Notes under the pieces: generated by a model
Database searches by the model: none
The model's input: the letters and a program-made list of their open reading frames with translations, nothing else
What the model was told of the DNA's origin: nothing
Origin: RGIG8597 sp050872545
GTDB lineage: Bacteria > Spirochaetota > GWE2-31-10
Assembly (NCBI GenBank): GCA_050872545.1
Contig: JBNMHA010000021.1
Location: 1 to 28,665, forward strand
DNA length: 28,665 bases
Reading direction: 5' to 3'
Shown here: positions 7,853 to 16,096 of the stretch, piece after piece
Numbering within the stretch: position 1 is the stretch's first letter
Layout of the letters: each line of letters begins with the position of its first letter
Program-made: the position numbers and the translations under genes

Positions 7853-8554
7853 ATGGAAAAAATATTATTTGTTCACGGATTAGGTTCAGATAAGAATTCA
7901 GATACCGGTAGAATGGTTAAAGAAATTCTTAAAGATTACGGCACAGTTGATGCTGAAACTTATAATCTTACAAATATAGCTGATACTTTTAAAAAGCTTT
8001 ATGACAAATTAAATTACGAAGACTACACAATGGTTATTGGACACTCTTTTGGTGGTTTTTACACTTTACTTTCAAACACATTTTCTAAAAAACTCAAGAA
8101 AATTGTTATCAATCCTTGTGTTTTACCTTCAGTTGAAATCCCAAAATTAACAAATGTCGATCCTGATTTTAGAGAAACTTTTGAAGAATATGAACAATAT
8201 TTTTCACCTGAATTTTTACTGACAAAAGCTGATGACAATTTTGGTATTTTTGGAAGGGATGATCCACTTTTCTCTTACAGAAGTCTTTACAATGCTTTCT
8301 TTAATAATTGTGGAAATACAGCTTTAGTTCCTGGTGAACATAAATTATCTTTTGAAGAACTTGAAAATGCTTTAGATATTGCAATGCAGTATTTTGGAAT
8401 CAGTCCTGAAACAAGATTGGAAGAAAAAGCAGATCGTAAAGTTGAACTTCAGTTTGAAGATACAGCTGAAGCAGCTGGTTTTAAAGACGAAATGGAAAGT
8501 CGTTTTGGTTTAGATAGAAAAATCAGTAAATATAAGGTTCCGGTAGGTCATTGA
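7853..8554 (+). CDS. YqiA/RBBP9-like alpha/beta hydrolase
   Basis: 233 residues from ATG 7853 with GGAG eight bases upstream. It begins directly with the first strand of the fold (ILFVHGLGSDK, 4-14). A nucleophile elbow GHSFGG places Ser65, FGRDDPLFSY gives an acid at Asp136/137, and PGEHKLS gives His163, completing a plausible triad. The short chain and early nucleophile resemble the YqiA esterase and RBBP9 groups. No signal peptide, so cytoplasmic; substrate unknown. Residues ~184-233 form a charged C-terminal extension not needed for the core fold. Two sampled 60-base stretches gave about 28-32% GC, against about 38% in one stretch of the decarboxylase, and codons end mostly in T or A. This suggests acquisition by transfer. 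Confidence 0.75.
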   Translation: MEKILFVHGLGSDKNSDTGRMVKEILKDYGTVDAETYNLTNIADTFKKLYDKLNYEDYTMVIGHSFGGFYTLLSNTFSKKLKKIVINPCVLPSVEIPKLTNVDPDFRETFEEYEQYFSPEFLLTKADDNFGIFGRDDPLFSYRSLYNAFFNNCGNTALVPGEHKLSFEELENALDIAMQYFGISPETRLEEKADRKVELQFEDTAEAAGFKDEMESRFGLDRKISKYKVPVGH

Positions 8555-8597
8555 AGCTGTTAAAAGTTCATATTTTGCTGTTGCCGGAAAACCTCGT

Positions 8598-8674
8598 TTG
8601 TCATCTTCGGGCTTGACCCGAAGATCTGTTGTAAACCATACAGTAGATTCCCATGTCAAGCACGGGAATGACAT
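8598..8674. repeat. Head-to-head pair of dispersed palindromic repeats
   Basis: Copy A (plus, 8598-8627) contains ATCTTCGGG, a 5-base loop and CCCGAAGAT. Copy B (minus, 8674-8645) has the same plan, TGTCAT, C-rich arm, GTGCTTGACA, G-rich arm, ATCT. They face each other across 17 bases. A third member lies at 28392-28422. This resembles the widespread intergenic palindromes with a TGTCATTCCCG core seen in many bacterial genomes. Pairing is seen directly; the family relation is my alignment by eye. Confidence 0.7.
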
Positions 8675-8685
8675 GGGCATTTTTT
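8650..8685 (+). terminator. Putative terminator of the hydrolase gene
   Basis: CCCATGTCA (8650-8658) pairs with TGACATGGG (8669-8677), nine perfect base pairs and a 10-base loop, followed by six T's (8680-8685). It is built from repeat copy B, so the repeat may act as the terminator here. Confidence 0.6.
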
Positions 8686-8698
8686 AGAGTTTTTGCCG

Positions 8699-9532
8699 TT
8701 ATCGATTAAATTTAATCTTGTGTTCCAGCTGATCAATGTAATTATTGATAATGTTCTTATACTTATACGGAATTGCTTCCAAATCATACAGAATTCCTAT
8801 CAGATACAAAAGTTTATTGCTTTCTACCTGCTCATAACGCTTAACAACACCGGTCAGTTCAAGGCTCGGCATCTTTAAATCTTGCAGATGAAACGTAATT
8901 CTCACCGGCTTATTCACGATTAAATCAGGTTTAAGCAGCATTAAAATTGCACCGCAGCCCGAAGCGGAAATATCGGTAATTATGCACGGTCGATTAATCG
9001 AATCAATTTCGATAAGTGCCTTTTGCGAAATAAAACCGATTTCATCTGCAACTTTTTTATCCAGTTTTATTCGCAGTTCTTTACGTTTCTCAAAATTTTC
9101 TATTGATTCCAAAACTGTTCCCAAGATTTCAATCAAATCATCAGGCGGTTTCTGGTAAAAAGCAAGCGTTATAATGTAAGAAGTATCGCTTCCGTTATTT
9201 ATTTTGAACGATTTTAACGCCTTTGTAGTACAACTGACAAAGAATTGAATATCGTGTTTCCCTTGTTCCGGCAGAAACGAAAAATGCAATGTTAAAGCAT
9301 TTTTTGCATTCTGAATCATTGCGTATGCTTCTTCATCAAGGTTCATAACAATTTTTGCAAAACTCATCGAACATGAATACAAAACACATGGAAACATAGT
9401 TCCGCACATTTTCAGCATAACTTTAGAAGTATCAAGCCCGGTTTCCTGGCGAATAGATTTATTAAAAAATATTTCTTTCATCTGATATTTTTCATAGTAT
9501 TCCTGAATTTTTATTACTGAAAGTACAGCCAT
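8699..9532 (-). CDS. PilZ-domain protein, probable c-di-GMP effector
   Basis: 277 residues from ATG 9532-9530, chosen because GGAG stands seven bases upstream; the frame extends to a TTG at 9574 with no SD. The C-terminal PilZ domain (~148-250) carries an Arg pair in RKELR (150-154) and the DxSxxG motif as DISASG (187-192), the two elements that bind cyclic di-GMP. The N-terminal ~140 residues are a separate unrecognised domain with no membrane helix. Two-domain PilZ proteins in spirochaetes (PlzA of Borrelia, a PilZ protein of T. denticola) affect motility and host interaction, so a cytoplasmic c-di-GMP-responsive role is likely. The gene stands alone, diverging from the lipoprotein gene at 9731 and converging on the hydrolase. 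Confidence 0.82.
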   Translation of the reverse strand: MAVLSVIKIQEYYEKYQMKEIFFNKSIRQETGLDTSKVMLKMCGTMFPCVLYSCSMSFAKIVMNLDEEAYAMIQNAKNALTLHFSFLPEQGKHDIQFFVSCTTKALKSFKINNGSDTSYIITLAFYQKPPDDLIEILGTVLESIENFEKRKELRIKLDKKVADEIGFISQKALIEIDSINRPCIITDISASGCGAILMLLKPDLIVNKPVRITFHLQDLKMPSLELTGVVKRYEQVESNKLLYLIGILYDLEAIPYKYKNIINNYIDQLEHKIKFNR

Positions 9533-9730
9533 TTCAATGCTCCGCTTATATTCATCTTTTACAAATAAATGCAAAAATTGAGTGTAAATCTAACTTATTT
9601 TCGGCGGAAAATAAATAAAAAAAATCAACATACCGGTCATATTTGCAAAATTATAAAAAGATTACAGTTTTACGGTTCATATCGCCGAAAAATATTTCAC
9701 TTAGCTGCAAACAATCAGAGGTTTTTGTCT

Positions 9731-10318
9731 ATGTTAAAAATATTTCTAATGCTTTCAATCATACTTGCTATTTTCGGCTGCAAAACTACGGAAACGCAAA
9801 TTACCGATGAATACACTGAAGCTTCATCCTATGTTCTGCGCAGTCAAATTGCCGGAGTTCAGCCGCTGAAGTTCCAAAAAAAGCAAGGTTTTCGTTACCA
9901 AGTGCCGGATAATATGCAAGAATCGCAGGATTATGCGGATATGATGCGCTACGACAATTTAATTTTGGATAAAGGTGCAGCCTACAACGAAAGTTCTATA
10001 GTAATTGCGATTCGGCATTATGACTTAAACAACGGCGCAATATTAGAAGATTTTGTTAAACGCGACCAACTATTTATGAAACAAAGCGTAAAACCGGCGT
10101 ACAAAAAAGGCTGGAAACCTCGCGGTCTGGATGAAAAGTCCATTGAATACAAAAGTTTTGAATTTTCCTACAAAGTAAAAAAGAACAACATATATCAACG
10201 TTCTGTTTATCTGCGATGTGAAGACAGAATCCACATCATTTCCCAAAGCAGTTTTTACAAGGAGCTGCTACAGGAAGATAAATCGGAAGAGTTCTGGAAT
10301 TCCATCCGAATTGATTAA
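9731..10318 (+). CDS. Hypothetical lipoprotein
   Basis: 195 residues from ATG 9731, with AGAGG nine bases upstream. Reading further upstream to 9569 adds a basic stretch with no SD and would bury the signal peptide. A type II signal peptide is clear: MLKIFLMLSIILAIFGC with the lipidated Cys17 and a loose spirochaete-style lipobox (AIFGC). The mature part is rich in charged and aromatic residues (for example GFRYQVPDNMQ, IRHYDLNNGAILEDF, FEFSYKVKKNN) with alternating strand-like patterns and no repeats. I do not recognise the family. It is probably tethered to the outer face of the inner membrane or to the outer membrane. It precedes the pullulanase gene, which has its own promoter, so a shared role is not established. 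Confidence 0.7.
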   Translation: MLKIFLMLSIILAIFGCKTTETQITDEYTEASSYVLRSQIAGVQPLKFQKKQGFRYQVPDNMQESQDYADMMRYDNLILDKGAAYNESSIVIAIRHYDLNNGAILEDFVKRDQLFMKQSVKPAYKKGWKPRGLDEKSIEYKSFEFSYKVKKNNIYQRSVYLRCEDRIHIISQSSFYKELLQEDKSEEFWNSIRID

Positions 10319-10343
10319 TAAATGAACTGATTTTTTTCACATC

Positions 10344-10372
10344 TTTACTTTTCCAAATTGATTTTCTATACT
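10344..10372 (+). promoter_or_regulatory. Putative promoter of the pullulanase gene
   Basis: TTTACT (10344-10349), a 17-base spacer and TATACT (10367-10372), about 38 bases before the TTG start. Good spacing and five of six -10 bases. Confidence 0.55.
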
Positions 10373-10409
10373 CCTGCATTCAACAAAATCATATTATCAG
10401 GAGTATATT

Positions 10410-12749
10410 TTGAAAAAGAAAATATTTATTACTGTATTGTTTTCTGTTCTTTTCTGCGGCTTTGCGCAAAGTCCGGACTTTAAAATTAAAAGCGCAAATT
10501 TAATCGACAGCAACAAAATCAGGCTGCAATGTGCAAAGCTTGATAAGGATTATTCCAAAATCCAATTTAAAATCACACCAAAAATCGATGTATCGGATGT
10601 AGAACGCAAAGGTACGTTTCTTGACTTGACAACATCTTCCGGTTTCAAAGAAGGAGTCGAATACACAATTACTTTCAATAGTTCAGGCAGTGAAGGTTCG
10701 GCTGCAATTGACACTTCATTCCTCATGCAACTTCGCTTCAACGAAATGTATACAGATAAAGAACTCGGCTACATATACGATAACGGAATGTCCATATTCA
10801 GATTATTTGTTCCGCGCGGCGTAAAAGTCGATGTTGTTATTTTCAATCATCCCGGCGACAGTCTGGAGCAAGCTGAAATTCACCCGATGAAAAACGACGG
10901 CAACCAAGTATTTGAATATTCTCAAGCAGGTGAAATGTGGGGAAAATATTACGGCTACAGAATTACACAAAGAAGTTACGAACCAAAACAGCTTACTCCT
11001 ACAGTTCCAATGGATTCTGTTTTTGCCGATCCATATTCAAAAGCGATTGCGTCATGCAATGAATTTCCTATGCGCACAAGAAGTTTAATTTGCGATGTAT
11101 CGAACTACGACTGGGAAGGCACTGACTGGACAAGACGCAGCATCAATTCAGCAGTTATAATGGAAACACATTTGAAAGATTTAACCGCTCATGAGTCTGC
11201 AAAATCAAGCAATCCGGGAACTTATCTCGGAATGATTGATGCACAAGTCGGCGGTATAAATTACTTGGAAAAACTTGGCGTAAACACTGTAGAATTTCTT
11301 CCGCTGCAGGAAATAAGTGAAATTGAAGCTCCTGAATTCGGTAAAACTGAATTCGGTGTAACAAATTCTTGGAATGTTTACGGAAGAAATTATTGGGGAT
11401 ATATGACCGCAAATTATTTTTCACCTGAAAGCTTTTACGCTTCCGATGTGACAAATAAAGTCGGTGAATGGAATGGCTTAAATGGTCTTGCAGTAAAAGA
11501 GATGCGCGATATGGTAAAAACTTTGCATAAAAAGGGTTTTACTGTGTTAATGGATGTCGTTTATAATCACGTTTCGCAGAATGATATTAATCCGCTGCGT
11601 TTTATCGATTACGAATTTTACTTTAAACAAACCGAAAAAACAGGCTGCGGCAACGAATTAGAAAGCCGTCGAAAAATGGTGCGCCGTCTCATAGTTGATT
11701 CATTAAAATATTGGATGAATGAATATAAAATCGACGGATTTCGCTTTGATTTGGCGACAGCTTTCGACCGTAACACAGTAGAAGCAATTGCAAAAGAAAC
11801 ACGCAAAGTGAATTCCGAAGTTTTCCTGATTGCAGAACCTTGGGGCGGAGAAGGTGCAGTTGGCAGAAAAGATTTCCAAGATTTCGGTTGGTCATACTGG
11901 TGTGATGATATTCGTGCAGCAATACGCGGCGGCAACAACCGTCCTACAACTGTCGGAACAGCGTTTATGCTGGGAAATTCTGATTCAGCCTCAAAACTGG
12001 CTGCATATTGGAAAGGTTCTGCAACACCGGAATCTTCAAACGTTGTGAATTATATTGAATCTCACGATGACGCAACACTCGGTGATATGATGAGAATTCT
12101 TTCCGGAACTTACTGCATAAAAAATAAAAACGGAAGTATTAACAGAATCAAAAATGTACAAAAATACTTAAAGCTTTCTCCGAAACTGCTTGCTGCACAT
12201 AAAATCGGTGCCGTATCGCTGTTTTTATGTCAAGGACCTTTAATGATGCACATCGGTCAGGAATGGGCAAGAGGAAAAATTGTTCCGGATCTAACAGAAC
12301 AGGGAATTCCAGAACTAACAACAAAAGGCGAACCGGGAAAAGCTTCGGACAACGTAATTTTCATGACACCGTCACCAAATTCATACTTTGCCGATAACGA
12401 AACAAATTATATTAATTACGATTATATTTCACTCAATCAAGAGCTGTTTAATTTCTATCAGGGGCTGATAGCTTTAAGAAATGCCAATCCGCTGCTTGGC
12501 AATGCAAAAAAAGAAGATATAAAAATAATTGAAAGTGCAAATAAAAAGTCGCTCGGTGTAAATATCGGCGGAAAAATACTCGGATTTGTTAATGCAGATT
12601 CAAAAGCAGCCGTTACTTATGAAATTCCAGAAGGCGAATATGACATTGTCGTAAACGGAAAAACTGCCGGAACTCAATCACTAGGCACTGTTTCCGGTGG
12701 AAAAATAACAATCGGCAAATCTGATGTATTGATTTTGACAAAAAAATAA
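10410..12749 (+). CDS. pulA: Exported type I pullulanase (GH13 alpha-1,6-glucan debranching enzyme)
   Basis: 779 residues from a TTG start, supported by AGGAG six bases upstream and by the signal peptide that begins there (MKKKIFITVLFSVLFCGFAQ). An N-terminal beta region (~20-125) and a CBM48-like segment (~126-235, IYDNGMSIFRLFVPRG) precede the GH13 barrel. Catalytic regions are intact: DVVYNH (382-387), GFRFDLATAF with nucleophile Asp447, AEPWGGE with acid/base Glu476, and ESHDD with Asp553. RNYWGYMTANYFSPE fits the YNWGY-type signature of pullulanases. A small C-terminal beta domain ends the protein. It should hydrolyse alpha-1,6 branches in pullulan, glycogen or starch fragments in the periplasm or outside, fitting a gut or rumen organism. 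A Cys in the signal region (LFCG) might allow lipidation, but the spacing favours ordinary cleavage. Confidence 0.88.
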   Translation: MKKKIFITVLFSVLFCGFAQSPDFKIKSANLIDSNKIRLQCAKLDKDYSKIQFKITPKIDVSDVERKGTFLDLTTSSGFKEGVEYTITFNSSGSEGSAAIDTSFLMQLRFNEMYTDKELGYIYDNGMSIFRLFVPRGVKVDVVIFNHPGDSLEQAEIHPMKNDGNQVFEYSQAGEMWGKYYGYRITQRSYEPKQLTPTVPMDSVFADPYSKAIASCNEFPMRTRSLICDVSNYDWEGTDWTRRSINSAVIMETHLKDLTAHESAKSSNPGTYLGMIDAQVGGINYLEKLGVNTVEFLPLQEISEIEAPEFGKTEFGVTNSWNVYGRNYWGYMTANYFSPESFYASDVTNKVGEWNGLNGLAVKEMRDMVKTLHKKGFTVLMDVVYNHVSQNDINPLRFIDYEFYFKQTEKTGCGNELESRRKMVRRLIVDSLKYWMNEYKIDGFRFDLATAFDRNTVEAIAKETRKVNSEVFLIAEPWGGEGAVGRKDFQDFGWSYWCDDIRAAIRGGNNRPTTVGTAFMLGNSDSASKLAAYWKGSATPESSNVVNYIESHDDATLGDMMRILSGTYCIKNKNGSINRIKNVQKYLKLSPKLLAAHKIGAVSLFLCQGPLMMHIGQEWARGKIVPDLTEQGIPELTTKGEPGKASDNVIFMTPSPNSYFADNETNYINYDYISLNQELFNFYQGLIALRNANPLLGNAKKEDIKIIESANKKSLGVNIGGKILGFVNADSKAAVTYEIPEGEYDIVVNGKTAGTQSLGTVSGGKITIGKSDVLILTKK

Positions 12750-12760
12750 TTATACAAAAC

Positions 12761-12840
12761 TGTCTGATAAAGTACGGTAATTGAGTATTTGTTTTTTAAC
12801 ACTTCAATTACCGATGTATTTTATCAGGCAATTATTTTTT
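12761..12840 (+). terminator. Long imperfect hairpin, terminator of the pullulanase gene
   Basis: The arms are 12761-12786 and 12801-12830. Matching blocks CTGATAAA/TTTATCAG and GGTAATTGA/TCAATTACC are separated by a three-base bulge, and the loop is 14 bases. ATTATTTTTT (12831-12840) follows. The stem is longer than usual for a terminator and may also protect the mRNA end. Confidence 0.6.
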
Positions 12841-12870
12841 ACAATCAAATAATACTAAGGAGCGTAACAA

Positions 12871-13410
12871 ATGAAGAAAAAATTCTTATTAATTTTGGCA
12901 GCTGTTTTTTGTTTAAGCGTAAGTTATGGCTTTGCTTCCGAGAAAACAAGCGTTCAACCTGACATAAAAGTCAGCGGCTTTACATTTAACGATGCTGTAT
13001 CGGAATCGAATGATGCTGGAATCGTCCTACTTAAAAGCGACAAGGAAAAAAAAGAAATTGAGCAAAACGGTTTCTTTGACTGGCTTATAAAAAGCGAAAA
13101 GTATCTGCTGATCGGGGCTATTGCCAGTACCGCCACATTTGCGGTGTTATCTATTACCGGAATAGTTTTTATGGGAGCAGGATGGCATTCTTATGCTACT
13201 TTATACGGACTTTATTTTGCCGGCGGTATATTATTCGGTTTGTCTTGGCTTTTCTTTCTGGGGGCCGGAGCTTTCTGGGCTTTCTGGGGAATAGCGCAGT
13301 ATTTGAAGAAAAATGACTATCAGACTACCGCATTTGCCACACCGATTTACAATGAAGCAAAACCTTGCAGCTCAAGTTATGCTGTAGGTCTTTCAGTGTC
13401 GTTCTATTAA
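12871..13410 (+). CDS. Hypothetical membrane protein with signal peptide
   Basis: 179 residues from ATG 12871 with AAGGAG eight bases upstream. A signal peptide (1-22, cleavage likely after YGFA) is followed by a short polar region (~23-76) and then two or three membrane helices (about 77-103 and 109-145) rich in Gly, Ala and Trp. A polar tail (~147-179) ends in aromatic residues. No enzymatic motif is visible and I do not recognise the family. It lies between two strong hairpin terminators, so it is probably a single-gene unit. Confidence 0.65.
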   Translation: MKKKFLLILAAVFCLSVSYGFASEKTSVQPDIKVSGFTFNDAVSESNDAGIVLLKSDKEKKEIEQNGFFDWLIKSEKYLLIGAIASTATFAVLSITGIVFMGAGWHSYATLYGLYFAGGILFGLSWLFFLGAGAFWAFWGIAQYLKKNDYQTTAFATPIYNEAKPCSSSYAVGLSVSFY

Positions 13411-13431
13411 AAAAAACTAGCATATAAAAAA

Positions 13432-13467
13432 GAGGCTGCCTTTCATTCAGACAGCCTCAACTTTTTT
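13432..13467. terminator. Bidirectional terminator between converging genes
   Basis: GAGGCTG (13432-13438) pairs with CAGCCTC (13452-13458), followed by TTTTTT on the plus strand; a run of A's before the stem gives a T-run on the minus strand. It separates the membrane-protein gene (+) and the SGNH lipoprotein gene (-), which converge here. Confidence 0.8.
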
Positions 13468-13486
13468 AAGGAAACAAAAATTATTA

Positions 13487-14806
13487 TTAATCTATAAATG
13501 AGACTTTTATCGTAAAATCTACAGCTTGATCGACAGACTCTTCAATAACAGAATTCATTCCATCATTACCAAAGATATTAAAGTTTTTATCTAACTCTCC
13601 AGTTTTTGTCGTCTTTCCACGTCGGGTAACAATTAATACTTTAGAACCATCTGTTTCCCAACTTTCCCCTTTTCCGGTAAAAGTATAATTTTGCAAATAG
13701 TTGATATTAGTACCTTGATTAATTAATTTCTTTTCCGCAGTATCATAAAACCATATATCCGGAATAATGCTGCTGTTACTACTTTTCACTTCAACCTTAA
13801 TTTTTTTGTTGTTTTTTCCTTTCGGCAAACTGAAAATCGCCGGTTGGCTAAGCTGAAGCTTTGCTATATATTCTTTTGTTTCTTCCATAGATTCACGATC
13901 TGAAAATTTTGAAAAATCATCAAAATCTTTAACACACTCATAGTAAGGCTTGATGTCTTTAAAAACTTTATTAGTATCTGCAACTATTCTTTTCATCAGC
14001 TTTTTCATTTCTGTCTTATTTTCCTCTGTCAAATAAGTTTGATCTCTTTCTTTTTTATCTTCGGGAGCCTTTGTCGGCAGACCTCCATTTCCCTTAATTT
14101 CATCGATAGATAACCCTGTAAAGAAATGAGTAAACAAAACGCAATATATATATTTTCCCATATTGTTCATGTGCCCATCACTTACTTGATATTCTGAATT
14201 ATTACCTGTCATTTTAGCTTCAAGAAAATGGATAACTCCACCCACCGGTATCATCGGTAAATGAAACTTCTTTGCAGCATAAGCAGATTGCTCTTTTAAA
14301 TCCCATGACTGATAACATGCAGTTTTTGCTCCAAATGCAGATGCAAGTCCCATAAATGCACCTGCAGAAGTCAGTGAATTATATACACTTCCGTCATGAA
14401 CTACAATCCAAGACAAATCTTCGGGGAAGAATTTTCCGTCAGATGGGGTGGTTTTACGTGACAGCAAATGCGATAAATGATCATTTGTATGCCCAAACAT
14501 ATTCCCCAAAGAACAATCATTTCCTAAAGGAATGTTTCCACCGGTATGTATATGATAAATTTTTGCCTCATATTCATTCTCTTTAAGCATTGTTTCCAAA
14601 TTCGAAGTATTCCAGGTATGGCTGTTGCCAAAAAAGAATATACTGCCTAAATTATTTTTACTAAGGACAGGTTTATTCACTAATGGTTTTTCTTCCAATG
14701 TTTTTTCCTCTGAATTTTCGGTATTTTTGCTACCCGTACTTTCCGGTTCCAAACATCCTGCAAGCAGCAGCAAAATACAAAAATAATAACTGATTTTTTT
14801 TAACAT
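13487..14806 (-). CDS. SGNH-hydrolase-like lipoprotein
   Basis: 439 residues from ATG 14806-14804, with GGAGG six to seven bases upstream; the open frame runs on to 14866 but would bury the signal. The lipoprotein signal ends in LLLLAGC (Cys18), followed by an acidic linker (~19-50). Block I of the SGNH/GDSL fold is FFFGNSHTWN with candidate nucleophile Ser62. The last block is SDGHMNNMGKY, supplying Asp210 and His212 in the usual DxxH-like place (here D-G-H). The domain resembles bacterial SGNH lipases/acetyl-esterases of the DUF4886 kind. The C-terminal ~110 residues look like a beta-sandwich of unknown role. It may act on acyl or acetyl groups of glycans at the cell surface. Substrate unknown; family call moderately sure. 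Confidence 0.65.
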   Translation of the reverse strand: MLKKISYYFCILLLLAGCLEPESTGSKNTENSEEKTLEEKPLVNKPVLSKNNLGSIFFFGNSHTWNTSNLETMLKENEYEAKIYHIHTGGNIPLGNDCSLGNMFGHTNDHLSHLLSRKTTPSDGKFFPEDLSWIVVHDGSVYNSLTSAGAFMGLASAFGAKTACYQSWDLKEQSAYAAKKFHLPMIPVGGVIHFLEAKMTGNNSEYQVSDGHMNNMGKYIYCVLFTHFFTGLSIDEIKGNGGLPTKAPEDKKERDQTYLTEENKTEMKKLMKRIVADTNKVFKDIKPYYECVKDFDDFSKFSDRESMEETKEYIAKLQLSQPAIFSLPKGKNNKKIKVEVKSSNSSIIPDIWFYDTAEKKLINQGTNINYLQNYTFTGKGESWETDGSKVLIVTRRGKTTKTGELDKNFNIFGNDGMNSVIEESVDQAVDFTIKVSFID

Positions 14807-14837
14807 ATTTATCCTCCATGTTAATATTCGTATATCG

Positions 14838-14866
14838 TATATATCAAAACATGAATACCAAGACAA
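14838..14866 (-). promoter_or_regulatory. Putative promoter of the SGNH lipoprotein gene
   Basis: On the minus strand, TTGTCT (14866-14861), a 17-base spacer and TATATA (14843-14838), preceded by an extended TG motif (TGA directly before the -10). The leader to the ATG is about 25-30 bases. Confidence 0.55.
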
Positions 14867-14887
14867 TTTTTATTACATTTAATAAAT

Positions 14888-14933
14888 AAAAAAACTGCCT
14901 TATAATCAAGAATATTTCAATTATAAGACAGTT
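14888..14933 (-). terminator. Terminator of prfA
   Basis: Arms 14920-14933 and 14893-14906 pair over 14 bases with one mismatch and a 13-base loop, followed on the minus strand by seven T's. It lies 25 bases after the prfA stop. Confidence 0.75.
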
Positions 14934-14958
14934 AAAATTAAAAATTGCATTTCAGTTA

Positions 14959-16050
14959 TTATAAATTCTGTTCTAACAGCTGAGCTTCTCTCGCACTTAT
15001 CTTCAAAGCCTCTATAATTTCGTCAATGTTTCCTTCCATAAACTGATCGAGTTTATACAAAGTTACATTTACACGGTGATCTGTCACGCGGTTTTGAGGG
15101 AAATTATAAGTTCTTACCTTGTCCGAACGGTCACCTGAACCTACTTGATTTTTACGCATTTCAGCTCTTGCCCCCATTAATTCGCTTTGTTGCTTTTCAT
15201 ATAATCTGGCAAGCAAAACTTTCATTGCAGATGCTTTATTTTGATGCTGACTGCGCTGATCCTCACATTTCACAACTATACCTGTAGGTAAATGCGTAAT
15301 ACGAACAGCTGATTCTGTTTTATTTACATGTTGCCCGCCTGCTCCGCCGGCACGCAGAACATCTATACGCAAATCTTCCTGACGAATTTCCACATCTGTT
15401 TCTTCCATTTCCGGAAGTACCGCTACTGTAACAGCCGATGTGTGAACGCGTCCACCGGATTCAGTCTCCGGAATTCGCTGAACTCTGTGCCCCCCCGACT
15501 CATAGCGCAGATGTTCGTAAACATTTTTTCCGGCAACACTGAAAATAATTTCTTTTACTCCACCCAATTCCGTTTCGTTACAATCAATTATTTCTGTTTT
15601 CCACCCTTTCATTTCCGCATAGCGGCTATACATTCTGTAAAGTTCCATTGCAAACAATGCAGCCTCTTCCCCACCTGTGCCGGCGCGAATCTCAACAATA
15701 ATATTTTTTCCCGCAAGCGGATCCGGCGGAATCAAAAGCATTTTAAGATTTTCTTTATCTTTTTCAATTTGCTCTTTTAACAAAGCCAGCTCTTCTTGTG
15801 CCATTTTCTGCATTTCAGCATCTTTCTCTATCTGCAAAAGTTCTTCCGTTTCCTGACATTGCCGACAACGTTCTTTCATTTCCCGGTAAGCCGCAACGAC
15901 TTCCTCGATAGAAGAAACTTCTTTTGTCAATGTCTTATAAAGCTTCTGGTCGTCTAAAATTGCCGGATCAGAAATTTTTTCATTTAATTCATTATATTTT
16001 TCTTCTATTGCATCCAGCTTTTGCAGCGCACTTTTAAAATCTTCCAACAT
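14959..16050 (-). CDS. prfA: Peptide chain release factor 1
   Basis: 363 residues, normal length. Release factor 1 ends translation at UAA and UAG. The codon-recognition tripeptide of RF1 (PxT) is PET at 194-196, in RVQRIPETESGGRVHTS, rather than the SPF of RF2. The catalytic GGQ at 238-240 lies in RAGGAGGQHVNKTESAV and would be the methylated Gln that triggers peptidyl-tRNA hydrolysis. A coiled-coil N-terminal domain covers ~1-105. The gene lies just after the 6S RNA terminator on the same strand, so it either has its own promoter in 16051-16096 or depends on read-through. The usual partner prmC is not present in the window. The SD before ATG 16050-16048 is weak (GGA). Confidence 0.96.
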   Translation of the reverse strand: MLEDFKSALQKLDAIEEKYNELNEKISDPAILDDQKLYKTLTKEVSSIEEVVAAYREMKERCRQCQETEELLQIEKDAEMQKMAQEELALLKEQIEKDKENLKMLLIPPDPLAGKNIIVEIRAGTGGEEAALFAMELYRMYSRYAEMKGWKTEIIDCNETELGGVKEIIFSVAGKNVYEHLRYESGGHRVQRIPETESGGRVHTSAVTVAVLPEMEETDVEIRQEDLRIDVLRAGGAGGQHVNKTESAVRITHLPTGIVVKCEDQRSQHQNKASAMKVLLARLYEKQQSELMGARAEMRKNQVGSGDRSDKVRTYNFPQNRVTDHRVNVTLYKLDQFMEGNIDEIIEALKISAREAQLLEQNL

Positions 16051-16096
16051 AATTTCAATCCATAAAATAATTATTTTTTTACAGAACTCGTATCAT

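Noticed and set aside
9533..9730. Longer forms of the PilZ protein (TTG 9574) and the lipoprotein (from 9569)
   Set aside because: Neither has an SD. The shorter starts do, and the lipoprotein signal peptide must be at the N-terminus.
11155..11938. Open frames on the minus strand inside the pullulanase gene
   Set aside because: They mirror the codons of a well-conserved enzyme, have no SD and no recognisable protein pattern.
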